A stretch of DNA of 64,000 nucleotides from Ixodes scapularis (GCF_016920785.2 NW_024609857.1:191717027-191781026); one strand, 5' to 3'; positions 42,986 through 54,735 are shown, counted from the stretch's first letter. Program-made: numbers and translations. The notes: generated by a model not told the origin, from the letters alone.

Positions 42986-43705
42986 CACAACAAAAGGTTC
43001 GTCTTCTTCGTCTTCAACAGTGCGCCAAAAGAAAACGACTTTGGATTTGGATTCCAATCCAAACAACAAAAGTCAGCTTGTTGCCAGACTTAGCACTTCA
43101 GTTATACTAAAAATGCCTCGGTCCGCCGCCAAGGTCTGGGCGAAAAAAGCGCTTGGCATTTCTCACAAGCGCGGGCCGTGGACCGCCGGCGGACCTCAAA
43201 AAACGGTGACGTAAGATCACGTGATGCGCGGCCCGCGGACCAAAACAGCATTTTGGTCCGTCGTGTGGATACACCTTTAAGGGAGCACAATCTTTCTCTA
43301 AATTCAACAGTGGGGGGTCACCTACCCCTGCATTGTGAAGCCTGTAAGTGTGCACCATCTTTACAAAAAACCTCGATAATTGGCAGATTCCACGAAAAAC
43401 ACATTAGGGAAATTTTTGAAGCTTATAGTATACTCCGCCTAGGCGAGCGTTGTTTCAGCCATCCTTCTGAGGCATTGACCAACAAGGAAATCGGCTTTCA
43501 ACAATCGTTTGAGTGTGATAGATGGTGTGCGTCTTCCGCGTGCACGGGCGCCCCCGTGCGAGTGTGGCCTCGGCTCGAGCTTATACAGCGGGCTGTTCTT
43601 TTTTCTTGCTTCAAAACATCGAGTTGTGAGTTTGCGCTTGTCTCTTCTCTCGTCACAGTTCCTTTCTATTTGTGCGCAATTTTAACCATGTACAATAATG
43701 TCTAA

Positions 43706-44666
43706 GCATACTCTTCGCATATATTATGAGCTGTTTTATATAAAGTAGTTCGGGGGTAAATATTTTGTGAATGTGTCTCTAGAATGTGCTTATTTGATCT
43801 GCTTCGTAAACTTCTTTTCGCAAAATTAACTTATTTATTGTGAATTTCAATATTTTGTGTACATACTGTAAACGTTCCACAAAACAAATTAAAATAAGTA
43901 TCACATGAATGCTTCGGTGCGATATTTACGGCTGTGTAAAGTACCATAGCCGAGCTTCAAAGTTTTATAAATCCGGAAGAGAATTCGCTGCGGCGTTCAG
44001 GTGTAGCTGAATGATCCTTCCAAGAACACGACTTTCACGAATATGTTTTGCATACATATATATATATAAAAAAACAGTTCTGAATAAAGTTATTTCTCTC
44101 TCTCATGACGCGTACCATCATTGTATAATCTGACGCGGAAACACCCTAGCAGTTAGGCGTAGCGCTGATGCTGTTGTTCAACCAATGCGAATTTGTGCGT
44201 TTGCCAACGTAATTACGAGTAGTTTGCGTTATGCGGAGGGCAAGTTCGTCTGCTCCTTGCGCTCCTGCTCCTTGCGTAAAGAGCACTTGAAACAGACCAC
44301 GATGAACAAGAACGCTGGATCCACAAACACACGGGAAAAGCTCCAACGGCCACGATTCCACCGAACGCGACCAAGCGGGCACGGCAAATAGGCCTAGCAG
44401 GCACTCCGACTCGGCGACCGTCTGCCCATGACCGGCTGGCGTGCTGAATGGAATATGCCCGCGCGACCCTTGTGAACCCTTCCCGTCTTATACTTTGATC
44501 GCTGACCTCAATTTTAGATTAAGAGGTTAATCTTTTCCTCCTATCATCTCCTTACTTTCCGAGGCAGCGGTGACTCTCGCCGGTAAAAAAGCGGTGAATC
44601 TCCGACAGACGCAGGAAAGGTAAAGCAGCCTTCGCTTTGACTAGCAGGCGTAAAGCAGACGACGTT
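43706..44666. other. No gene; AATAAA at 44083 and a (TA)n tract
   Basis: May include the PLE 3' tail. At 44230-44252 GCAAGTTCGTCTGCTCCTTG recurs exactly at 47696, in otherwise unrelated DNA. Confidence 0.35.
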
Positions 44667-46243
44667 AATAGGTGACCGGCGTTTGGCAGCAGCCTCAAAG
44701 AACTCTGGGTAATATTCACTTCCGGTTCGTAGCTAGCAGCCGACGCAGCCCCATGACGGCTACGGAAGCGTGTGCGGGTGTTGAAACACGATCAATCCGG
44801 GCCGCCTTCCTCTGCTGCTGGGTGACTTACACACTTCTGAACGTCTGAAGTTACTTCTACGGAGATGTTAATCGGTACGCAGAAGCATCGAGAACGGCCA
44901 CGAAAGCGCAGAGCGAGTGCGGCCGGCGGCAAGCTGCACTCGCACCGCGCTTTCCGGATCTTCGCATGAAAACTCAGGTTGGATGTTTCGTTTTACTTTT
45001 GAGCCAGCGTTTTTCATTTGGGTTCTGTTTATTTTTTATGGTTACGTTAGATCACATCACCAACTGAAATAGGCGCGAATGTAAGCCGTAAGACACGGCC
45101 AGCTGAAATGCCCGGTCGGAGGTCTGGCATACTTTTCTCATTTTGTTAGAACACCTAAGCCTGGATAAGAAAATCTTCAGGCAATCAAAAGTTTAAGGCG
45201 GTGAAAGAAGTCGGTCAGACGGCGTTTCAAACTCAGCTAGTATGTTTTCTCGCGCGACTAAAACGCCACTTCCGTGCGAAAGTTAGTTTCGACGACATCT
45301 GACTACGTGACAATCCTTGCTTTTTAACACTCACGCGTTTTTGGTGCTTCAACTAAGTTGTCCCCCGTTAACTACAATAACCCTCCGCCCCCCTCCCCCC
45401 CCTTCCCCCTTCCCGCACGTTTTTTTTTTAATGATGTCGAGTAAGAAAGCATACACGAACGAGCGCCGATTTTGATATGAGCTACGCAGGGTCGTTCTAC
45501 TGCTTTATTATCCGTCAATATGAAGGTGCTGCCCATTTGCTTTTGTTTCTTTATATTACAAAAAGCTGACCTGTCCTTTTGTTTATTTATATTATAGCAA
45601 GCCAGCCATCCACGCTGCTTCCCGGGAACAGTCTGCGGCGGCTCATCACAGAAAATGTTAATCTGAACTGTCGATGTAACGATTAAACGGCCTGGCAATA
45701 GCACTGCATGTTGACGAAACGTCGTTCCATAAACTGATTGCCTGCGAGATCGCATCCCGCGTTCTCGCAGATGCCTTGTACGACAAGCAGTGCTCACCCC
45801 TTCGTGGAATAATTGAGACGCTTTTGGTGGGTGCCAAAAGACTGTTAGAGATAGTTATTTCCCACTGGCCCTACCCGAAGAAAGAGAGAACACGTTGTAC
45901 TGGCCTGTAACAATAGTGGCCGCGCTTAAACGGTCACCGGCGTTTGTCTGTCACAGGTCATCTCGCTCTTTCACTCGCTTAACAGCGACGGCCCATCGTT
46001 GCTTCCATGCTTTGTTACACGGGAACTGGAACATCTTATGCCCTCTATGGCTTGCGTTAGAACAACGTACCGCGGAGCTGTAAGCCATTTTCACCGCGAA
46101 TACAGCACGGCCACCACACCTAGAAGGGCTCTTGATGCAGCTGGACGGACCGCGACCGGCACCGGACGAACCGGAAGCGTGAAGTCACGTGGTGCCTCGC
46201 TTCGGATGACGAAACTTCCGGCTCAAACGCCGGTCACCTATTG
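44667..46243. mobile_element. Candidate 1.58-kb element with GTGACCGGCGTTTG inverted ends
   Basis: AATAGGTGACCGGCGTTTG at 44669-44687 is mirrored at 46224-46242. CTTCCGGTTCGT follows at each side (44721; 46169 inverted), so the arms extend weakly to about 70 bp. No clean target duplication and no transposase; the interior carries FIERRF copy C. Confidence 0.5.
45683..45770 (-). other. FIERRF peptide repeat, copy C
   Basis: Frame ENAGCDLAGNQFMERRFVNM then QCYCQAV and a stop. NQFMERRFVN aligns with NEFIERRFMD of copy B; the downstream part has drifted. No longer frame is kept. Confidence 0.4.
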
Positions 46244-46837
46244 CGCCAACTCCGCCGACGACGTTAAAGAGTGAAAAGTCTCGCCGCACTCGAAAGGAGG
46301 GAAGAAGTATTTGGGAGGGAACTAGCGGACACTAACACGCTCACTCTCGGTTCTAAGCAAACAAACCTCGGCGCCCCGGGGCACCTCGCCAGTGAGTCCT
46401 TTGACTTCCCTCCTTGATGCGCGTCTGCTAGTTGTTAGACAAAATTAACGTACCGCTCGAGTTATTTCGTCTGCCCTCTCTGAAAGGCGAAGTCGAGCTC
46501 GCTCGTAAAGACCTGCACTTCCGAAAGTCGCAGGAAAGGTAACACAGACGCAGACGACGTTGCGAGCAGACGACAACGTTGCAAAAGAGCAGACGACGCT
46601 CAGATAGGGGGTCGCGACCAGCCAATCAGGGCTCGGCGTTCTGACGTCACCGCTACTTCCTTTTTTATGCGCAGAAGACGAAAATAAGCCCACTTGCGAG
46701 GCGTATTGATCTCAGTTACCAGTTCCATGCAGTCTTTAATATACCAGCGTAACATTGAAAATGTTCAGTTAACTGAAACTAAATAAATTGAGGACCTGAA
46801 AAGGGTAACGTTTCCCCGTTTGTTCTCAATGCAAAGT
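46244..46837. other. No gene seen
   Basis: GCAGGAAAGGTAA with flanking similarity at 46528 recalls 44611, a short dispersed repeat. No domain in any frame. Confidence 0.35.
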
Positions 46838-47010
46838 TCGAACGCCAAACGCCGGCGTTCGGATTCGCGTTCAAACGACTTCGAACTGCGGGTAGAGACA
46901 AAGGCAGCTATAGCTTTGCGTTTGCACCTACACTAGACATTCCAACAGCACCTCGGTGTTCCGATGTCTCCGCGCACTCTCGTCTCATTCGTCTCCCTCA
47001 ATTACTACCC
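46838..47010 (+). repeat. Composite repeat, copy 1 of 3
   Basis: A palindrome-rich module (CGAACGCCAAACGCCGGCGT, then GAGACAAAGGCAGCTATAG) is followed by a second module (CATTCCAACAGC...GATGTCTCCGCGCACTCTCG). Both modules recur at 53408-53600. At 57995-58075 the first is inverted and at 58420-58500 the second stands alone, separated by a MITE. Confidence 0.6.
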
Positions 47011-48410
47011 GTACATACCGTGTGCTCGATATTAATTCGCACACATTAAAAAAAAATAAAGAGGTTAGAGTTAGACGAGTGCCGTTAAGTTGGAGTCACA
47101 CTGGTCATATACTATACAAAAGACATTATGCAAACTCGAGCCCCCTAATATCAAAGGTTCGAATGCACGCGTGCCGTTTACTCTTTTAACTCATTGCCAC
47201 GCGGCATTCGAAATGCAGATCTATAGCGGTGACTCGCGTGACAATCTGCATGCAGACTGCCTTTTGTACGATGTATGAACAGTGCGACCCCGGCTTTAAG
47301 ATGCACAGCGAACATTACACGAGGTGATATGCATCGGGGTAAGTTGGCTAATCACGTAAAATGAGTAAAATAACTTTTTAATAACTGGTTTTAGCTGTCA
47401 CGTTAGAATGGGAGTATTGACGGCGATTACTGCGCTTTTGTTTTTTTTCGGTGATTGGTGCAACCGGTGAGAGCCAGCCCACAAAAATGACGAGGGGCGT
47501 GACTATGCGTTTTTTGGTGGTGCCTCATCGGCTCCATCGAATCTTAGCGTCACGCCAGTGCGGTGTCGCTGCTGTCGGTACAGCGCATGCGCAGACGCTT
47601 TACTCCCGAATCTGGCTTCTTCGCACGCGCAGTGCCCACACGTGCTGCGGGCAGAGCGGGCTTCTTTCTAAGCACCCTGTTGGTGTATACGGTGTGCAAG
47701 TTCGTCTGCTCCTTGCGCAACTCGTGCGTTTGTCTGCCTTCCCCCAAATGCACCCACGCGCGGTTGTTTCCCCACGATCTCGGCCAATCAAGGCGCCAGC
47801 TTGGCTGCTTTGTCATCGCGCTTTTTCTGTGGCGTCCTTTATGCCTGCGTTCCGATGCGCGAAAGACGCCTTTTAGAGCACTTGCTCTCGTTATGGCGAA
47901 AGTACTTTCTGCGAGGGCATTTGCTTGCGTCTCGACGGAACAAGTGTACCCATACCGATACGATGTTCTATACGTATACTGCGCATACGTGTTGTTTGGC
48001 TCCGCGCGGCGTTCTGAAGCGAGCCCCTGCACCGCTCGATGTACCAGCCCCCCCCTCCCCTTAGCTCAGACCTCCGCTCCGAAAGCTGCAGTAATGGAAC
48101 CCACTTCCCTCCTCGTCGGTAGAGTTGGACGCGGGCGTTGCGAGACTGGCTACATTCTAATGGGGGCTCGACAGCTGTCGGCTCAAACACTGAAAGGTTC
48201 GTGGGAAAAAAAAAAGAAAAAAGGATGAAGTTGCGTACGGTCCAGAAACGGGTTTCTATTCAGAGCGCCGCGCTGACAGAGCGGGCCGGGAACAACGCTC
48301 TGACCTTTCTCTTCGCACACAGGGGAAGATCGATCTCTATTCTCATGAATGTGTATCGGTTGTGTCGTGTTTTGACCTTGTGAAGACACGTCTTTTGTAC
48401 GTGGGGAATT
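47011..48410. other. No gene defended; GC-rich 47560-48200
   Basis: A 221-codon plus frame (47563-48228) begins at GTG; its first ATG is at 47587 (MRRRFTPESG). It has two hydrophobic stretches but no domain, and opposing frames are equally open. I do not call it a gene. Confidence 0.3.
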
Positions 48411-48790
48411 TACGTCATCGATGAGGGGGGTGGGGAGGAGGGGGGGGGGGGGAGCTAGTGTGCCTGTTTGCGTGCGATGCTTATGTGCTTTTTGTGTGGG
48501 CGCGCCCATCGGTGCCAGTATCTTTTGCTTACACACCATGTGTATCTATGTGTGTGTATGCATATAAGTTTGTATGTTTGTCTGTTCTTATATGTGTATA
48601 TGTGTGTGTGTTTGGGTATCTTCGTGTGTATCTATGTGCTTTTGTGTGTATCTGCGTATGCGTGTGTGTGTACGTGCGTGTGCGCACGTCTATGTATGTA
48701 TGCGTAAGTGTCCGAGTCTGTGTATCTGTGTGCGTGCGTATCTATGTTTCTGTGCTTGTTGTTTGTGTGTTAACAAATTTATTTTAGAAA
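48411..48790 (+). repeat. G-run (48424-48452) and degenerate TG-rich minisatellite (48530-48775)
   Basis: TGTGTGTATC-like words with ATG/ACG variants fill the interval. The Cys/Val-rich frames here are artefacts. Confidence 0.85.
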
Positions 48791-50294
48791 AGCCGTGAAA
48801 GTAACACTAATGCGATTTGGGCAGGTGAGTTATGCGGCCAGGGCGACATAGTGCAGAGGTCTAATTGTAACGATCCGTTGGTTAATTAACTACATATGTT
48901 AATTCTCGTTTTAATTATTAAAATAATTATATGGTTCTAAATATAAACTTGATGAGCGTCATGACTTGGAGCACGTGAGAAGCACGGTGGAGAGATAAAG
49001 TCACCTCTCGTGCAGTAGGGACAAGGCTAGCGGAGCAGTAACGCCCCCGCGCGGTTTTTCCGTCTCGTATCGTCCCCGGTTTCTCACCCCAGCCTCGTGC
49101 CATGTTGCACGAGGTAGACATTTATCGCACCACTGCGCTTTTGTTTTTTAAAAATCACCGATACAAAACAAAAGTAAACTTTATATGTGCGTGTGTTAAG
49201 GCTGTTTCAGACATTTGCGCTCCAGTGACCTACCGCGTTCCCACTCGTTGTGTTCCACTACGACGCGTTGCGTCGACTTGAAACGTGGTGGCGCCTGTGT
49301 GCAAATAGCACTTCCGGTCTTCTGCCAGACTAAAGGTTTCGCAATATTTGCGAGAGAAAATAGACGCAACATCTACATATAGAAAATAGTGGCGCATATA
49401 ACATTCTGAGAATTATTTTTAGCCTCGAGAAATGTAGGACTACGCATATTCTATGGAAATATGCGCAAACGAAAAATGGGCCACTGCTCACTGATAGAGG
49501 GCTCCAGAAATGAATTACTTTTCTAGGCTGACAATTTCGTAATGTAATGAATTACCCCCAGGCAGTAATTTCGCAAAAAAATTACTTATTATTTTTAAAA
49601 ATTACTTTTGTCCGAAATGAGAAAGATCGTTTGCGAGCTACAAAAAAAGAGAAAACTGATTTAGCATGGTGAAATGTCGCAAAAGAGACATCGGAACGAA
49701 TAAAAAACGGCCATCTGAGTGCAAAGCCTCGTACAAATAACTCGACACACGCACAAAGGCGGGCTGGAAAGGCGAAGGAGGAAAGTTTACATGTAAAGAC
49801 ATCGCTGCAAGCCCACGGCGCACGAACTTCATGCGAGACAGATTCACGGCGTCAGGTCATCACGTCGATAGAATACTTCGTTCCTCCCTAAGCTGACAGT
49901 GTGGTGGGAGCTACGAGCTCACCGAAAACCAACCAACAACCTTCTTCGATCTCCCGAACGGTCCCTTTCTCTGTGCATGGATATGAACGAGAGTGTGTTA
50001 CGTGGCGAAAGATAGGCGTGTAACTGTTCCAACGAGCACGTAGCTTCCTCCGCACTGGCAGCTCAGGGATGAACGGCTTATATGCTACTCGGCGAAGGGC
50101 ACGCCACAAGGGAGGTCAACACATTTTAAAACCTGAGAGGACAGGACAAACAGATCCCCAGCCTTCTTGCTCTTTTTCAAGCAAGGTCAAACCATAAGCT
50201 TTGACCATTGTGAAGAGGCAATGACCGGAATAAATAGTTAATCTCAGATGCCTTGCCAAAGCCCCAAACCATTTCGTGCGTATACTTGACCTTA
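48791..50294. repeat. Gene-free; ATTAC-rich shard (49500-49620) and inverted 40-bp motif pair (49884-50078)
   Basis: CTAAGCTGACAGTGTGGTGG at 49892 is mirrored at about 50070-50028, both with AGCTACGWGCTC. The motif is the one found inverted inside the MITE at 23100-23749. The ATTAC-rich shard resembles sub-terminal DNA of the hAT element at 40289. Confidence 0.55.
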
Positions 50295-50298
50295 TTAA

Positions 50299-51306
50299 AA
50301 GGGCCCTGCAAGGATTTTTTTACTGGTTTTTAGTTTTCAGTGAACCTGAGCGCACTGAACGTAGTAACTTAATGAAACTTTTCTTTTCTCAAATTTCGCT
50401 TTATTTTAGAAGTCATACGCAAATTAAAATTACAAAAACAAGCAAAAATTAAGCTCCTTCATGACATTTTTTGTCGCTTGAGTGGCCGTGAACTAGAGGA
50501 GGGGTAGTGAGCTCAGCGAGCGCTCACGGCTGCCGCACTCCGTGTCGACGGCTCGAGAGGGCGCCACTAAAGCATGTTCTGGATAGGCTGTACGAAGCGG
50601 GCAGCCAGGGCGGCTCGCATTGCATTTGCTGCGCGAATAAACATTAATTCGGCACGACACTTCATTGGCCATAAACGACAGGAAGCACGGAGTAAAGATC
50701 AGTTCAAAACGGGAGCCACTTCGCGCTGCCATATCTCCAAACGGCCAAACTGCAAGCCAAACTTTCTTGCCGAAGGCCTTCGGAACGCTCGGAACCGGTC
50801 TGATCAGCGAGCACGTATACGACCGCAGCGCCGCCGCGTACAGCCGAGACCTTTCTACGCGCGCCGCTCGTCGGTGCCTGATCCCACTACCCTTTTCTAG
50901 TATGCGCCGCCTTTTCCACCGCTTTTTGGCGCGTATGTCGACGGGTCATTTCTTGTTTCCGTACTTTATAAACTGCATTTGTTTCTTTTCTGATCTAGAA
51001 TACTGAACAAAAACTACTTTTATAAATAATTGAAACTTTTCACGCCACTTATATTTTGTATTTCGACCAAAATGAAGCTTTTAGCGGCTTTGACCAGTAG
51101 AAAGCCCAGGACAAAAGAGTTGACATATCTCGCGATTTGGGCACCGCGGTTCACCCCCGTAGGTGGAGGAAGTTTCCGCGTCGTCGGGTTAAAATATGAC
51201 GCACTGATATTTAGTTACTCTCTCCGTGCCCGCTGGCTTGCTCGGAACCCAAGGGACGTAGAAACCGCAAAAAAGGTAGACGCTTAAATATGATTGCAGG
51301 GCCCCT
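50299..51306. mobile_element. TTAA-flanked MITE, family 4 (1.0 kb)
   Basis: AAGGGCCCTGCAAGG and (reverse complement) AGGGGCCCTGCAATC inside TTAA at 50295-50298 and 51307-51310. The interior is GC-rich with frames but no domain. Confidence 0.72.
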
Positions 51307-51310
51307 TTAA

Positions 51311-52207
51311 GTAAAGGAGCATTCTGTAGTTGGAAAAGACGGGAATAGAGCAAAACAGGTGCCCCTCGCGGTATGCCTTGCTGCCTTTCCTTGGGAAGTT
51401 AAACAAATATTGCCACCCGTTTGTTGGGAAACTACACATTTTAGGAAGCTCGCGCCGTCCCTTTCCACGACTGTCGACGCTTCTGGCTTCCAGCCCCCCT
51501 GTGTGACAACGCGCAGTCACTTGGGCTCTTCGGGTGTTTGGGAACAATACTCCTCCAGAGAAATGACCGGGAATACGTCAACTATATGTTCTTGGGTGAA
51601 TAGGATTAGATCGCGTCCGAGGCGGAAGGAAAATGTTTCACGTGACGACTCCTTGTAACAAGGAGCTCACAGGGATCGACTTAACATACTGGCACGGACT
51701 ATAACTTCTTCTAAATCAGGAAGACGGAAACATATCACCGTTTAACTAAGCAGCTTCACCGTTGAATGAACAGCGAAACCGGTGGGTCGACTGTCTTTGA
51801 GTCTCATTTTAAGACGAAGCCATTCATCATGTTCAACACTTATGTGGTGTGCGCCAGCAAAACGACTGTTCAGTATGGCTCATTTTGAGAGGTTCTAAAG
51901 GCTGGTGTGGTGTAAACAAGATCTGAGCTTTGCTAAATACACTGTAAATAGAATGAGCACGAATTAGTACCTCGAGGTATTAAAAAGTAATGTCAAAGTA
52001 ATTTCATTATGTTTGGAAAGTAATCGTAATGTAAGGTATGTACTTTTAGTCTGCGGTAATTCGCAATGTAATTTAATACATTTTTGATGTTTTCAGAGAC
52101 GTGATTAGTAATGCAATTTAATTACATATTCAAAGCAATTCTACGATCTCTGGTCGTAAGCAGTGATAGGCGGTCAAAACGCATTCGATCACACTCAATT
52201 GTCTGAA
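51311..52207. other. No gene; ATTAC/GTAAT-rich 51960-52140
   Basis: AAAGTAATTTCATTATG, GCGGTAATTCGCAATGTAAT and similar words suggest another decayed end of the hAT family at 40289. Frames at 51284-51658 are unassigned. Confidence 0.35.
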
Positions 52208-52538
52208 CATAGCCTCCTCTATACTGAGAAAGCCTGGCAGTTCGAAGACGGAGCCATAGAGTGCCCGGTTGCAGATTTGGAGCGCAAGGATCCGGTAGCA
52301 CAGAGCATCAAAGAGCCATTTCTCGGCGAACCTGGACGTCAGCGCGCAGCTTTTGCAGCGGCGAAGACGCGAAACACACTTGTTCGCTCGGGAGAAGTGT
52401 GTTTCGGCATCTCACCGCACCGGGGCTCGAGTCACGTGACTCTCCTCTCATTCGTTGTCTGCCATTCGACCTTTTCCATTTCGGCGTCCGCTTCTCGTGG
52501 CGATCTAGCAGGCTTTGTCACTACATAGGATGCTATGG
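52208..52538. mobile_element. 330-bp MITE, copy 1 (partner 58081-58403)
   Basis: CATAGCCTCCTCTATACTGA and AAGCCTGGC at the left are mirrored at the right end (GCAGGCTTTGTCAC, ATGCTATG). Same orientation as 58081-58403, identity about 80-85%, with GCGAAACACACTTGTTCGCT shared exactly. No coding. Confidence 0.75.
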
Positions 52539-53407
52539 TCTGAAATGAACCAACTCGTAGCGCACGTGCCTGCGGAACTGTGCTTCTATTTATGCTCGTT
52601 TTCGCTCTCGTGCGCGCTCGCGTGAGCGTGCGAGGTTCGGTGCGACCGCACGGGCGTCGGTGAATGCGAGGTGTTCATTTTAATTTCGAAGTACTCTCCA
52701 TATGAGTATGGTGAGCACAGCGCGCCCCAGACTGGCGTGTTTGCCGCTTTCTTATTTGTGGTCCCTCAATTCACAGCTGCTGACGTCTTGGAAGTTTCAC
52801 GCTGCTGCCTGGCGCGATCCCGGTGGCGGCAAAACAGCGGGGGTGGACGCGACAAAACGTCTGTTCTGCCCTGGGATGGGTCTCCAGTTTGACGGTCCAC
52901 GGAAGGTCCAGGAGCTACGATCGACTGCTCGTCTTTCTCGCCGGAACTTCTGCGACCGACCGCGGTAGGATCGTGACATCCGACAGCCTGGCACGCCGGC
53001 TGTCGCAACGCCACCTGTTTCCACTTTATGTCCGCAAATCACCGGCGGTGTAGGCCCCTCTCTCTCTCCCTCTCTCTCTCGGCAGGTGGCGCGAGCGCGT
53101 CCGCAAGAGGCGGCAACGTAACGCTGGCACAAACCGGCGCTTTCAGCGTTCGCAAGACGCGACCATAAACGCTGCGCTTGTAGCATCCGGTCAAGCACGG
53201 TCATATACGAGCGACTGTTACCGTGTCTGTTCCAGCGCGTTTACAAAGTGTCCGAAACAAAACAAGAGCAAACTCGACGAAATAAAAGTTCAGCTCGCGG
53301 CTTCAACGTCTCGTAAAATGATAAGACCTCTAGTTCTTTCACCTTTTTTTTTTTTCTTTCTTTTTTTTGTGGCATCCTTGAGCAACAGGGAAGAGCACGG
53401 AAACGCG
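52539..53407. repeat. Gene-free; dispersed repeat 52740-52860 (partner 55080-55200)
   Basis: TTTGTGGTCCCTCAATT, CTGCTGACGTC and CCCGGTGGCGGCAAAACAGC correspond to TTTGCGGTCCCTAAGTT, CTGATGACGTC and CCTGGTGGCGGCACAGCAGA in the partner. Opposing frames here are GC effects. Confidence 0.5.
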
Positions 53408-53600
53408 TACCCGTACACGTGAACGCGTACGAACACGAACGCCAAACGCCGGAGTTACGCTTTCTAACGCGTTCGACGAGCGCAGTGGAGACAAGGGCAG
53501 TGATAGCTTTGCGTATCCCAACTAATCATTCCAACCATAGATCGTGTTCTGACGTTCCCTGCGCGCTCTCGCGTCTCCTCCTCTCATACAGTTTCTGCCC
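53408..53600 (+). repeat. Composite repeat, copy 2 of 3
   Basis: CGAACGCCAAACGCCGGAGT, CGTTCGACGAGCGCAGTGGA and the second module TGACGTTCCCTGCGCGCTCT. See 46838-47010. Confidence 0.6.
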
Positions 53601-54499
53601 GCAGAGGGCGCTGAACACGCCAGCTTAAGACGCGTTCCAGACACCCTGGTATATGAGTAGCGGTTTCTTAAAAATGAGCGAGGCAGGAGGTTGCGCAACT
53701 GCGTCGCCCGAGTCGATGTTTCCGATAGGACATGTGGCCGGGTGAACGCCAAGATGAGGGCAAGGACAACTTCGGCGTGAGCGCGCGTGATTCGCCTTAG
53801 TGGGACGGACAGAGCGTGACTGGGGTAGAGTGACGAGTACGGCCAGGCGTATAACGTTCTCTTGGAGACGTGGAAATGGGACTTTTTCTTACCGTTGAGC
53901 TTTCTTTTCCTCTAGATAAAGATGCTAAAGACAAAAAGCAAATAAACCACAGGATTCTAATCTTTCAGTGAAAGATGAAAATCAAACCCTTTATGCGTAA
54001 AGTTGTTTTCCTGCTTTATGATCTGTGACCTGTGTTTAACTTGTTCGCGCTACGCTCGAAAAGGGAGGCCCTTCCGATGTAAGAAATATTTAAGGACATT
54101 TTCTTAAAATTCTTTTCTGCTTGAAAACCTCGTTAATACCACCTGTAAGTTTTAAATATGTTTTGTCTCCAACGTCAATATTATTTTCCTATTCAGAATA
54201 TGATATACTGCCGATTGATTCATTCAACATAGAAACCAACTCTCGATATATCCGCTTGAAAAAAAAAAAAAAGGCATTGTACGAGTTATCTTTTTTGGAT
54301 TCTTTAAATATTAATGGCCCTTATGTGGGATGGCCCGAAATTTGTTAAACGAGCTGCAGACGGGGAAGGAGGGTCAATCCTAACCTTGGTAACCTACGTG
54401 TCGCAAGTACCGTCGGCTTTGTAGAAATGTATTAAACTTTTACCCGCCCTCTGACCCATTTTATTTAGTCTCTTTGGTCTCAGTAGGGTATTTCTAAGT
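53601..54499. other. No gene seen
   Basis: AT-rich DNA; a 75-codon frame at 54121-54348 is interrupted by an A13 run and has no domain. Confidence 0.4.
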
Positions 54500-54735
54500 C
54501 AAACTTGCAATTTGGGGTTTCACATGTGAAACCAGTACGGTATATGGAACTTCGCGGGGGAGGACTGAGGACGAATTTCGACCACCGGGAATTGTCTTGA
54601 CGAGTAATCGAAATCTCACTCACACGACGGCTTTTCATAACAAGATTCCTTCAGATTCGAAGTACTTCGGCTGGGATTGAAACCCGCCACCTGAAGCTGA
54701 CCAGGTCGATCTCAAAAATCACTTTATACTGCCAC
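54500..54735 (-). mobile_element. Degenerate SINE
   Basis: Minus strand: GGTTTCAATCC (54674-54684, B-box-like), CCCGGTGGTCGAAATTCGTC (54572-54591) and GTGAAACCCCAAATT (54509-54523) follow the order of the tick SINE body and tail I remember. An A-box-like TGGTCAGCTTCAGG is too close to the B box, so the promoter is damaged. Confidence 0.5.

Larger units (their letters stand above)
42591..43276. mobile_element. PIF/Harbinger deletion derivative
   Basis: Ends AGGTGTATCCACACGACGGA and the exact inverted partner, 22 bp perfect, flanked by TTA at 42588-42590 and 43277-43279. It keeps the starts of two genes pointing inwards: a plus-strand frame at 42793 and a minus-strand MADF domain ending near 42880. 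They meet at about 42880-42895, as if a full element lost its middle. Confidence 0.88.
42420..43540 (+). pseudogene. PLE GIY-YIG endonuclease split by Harbinger
   Basis: Left part: VIYSIPLSCGRSCVGQTGRR then VNDRL, where the usual YIGQT is CVGQT. Right part: HLPLHCEACKC with the Cys/His cluster typical of PLE endonucleases, then FEAYSILRLGERCFSHPSEA and TNKEIGF. The insertion at TTA (42588-42590 and 43277-43279) falls between DRL and REHN. The frame runs on to a stop at 43705. Confidence 0.88.
40225..43705 (+). mobile_element. Penelope-like element fragment with two nested transposons
   Basis: PLE pieces in one orientation: 40225-40288 (LSCLNKALKG), 42153-42384 (SFNAQIYRLIASGFP, LYVDKIPHNLK: late reverse transcriptase and linker), 42420-42590 and 43277-43540 (endonuclease). 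A hAT element occupies 40289-42144 and a Harbinger element 42591-43276. In both cases dropping the insert and one target copy gives an uninterrupted PLE frame. A C20 run at 42385-42404 also breaks the linker. The family differs from the PLE at 3002-4062. AATAAA at 44083 followed by a TC-rich run may mark its 3' end. Confidence 0.85.

Noticed and set aside
47563..48228. 221-codon frame with hydrophobic segments
   Set aside because: Starts at GTG, lies in GC-rich DNA with equally open opposing frames, and shows no domain or family pattern.
48458..48798. Cys/Val-rich frames suggesting a small secreted protein
   Set aside because: They translate a TG-rich minisatellite in three frames.
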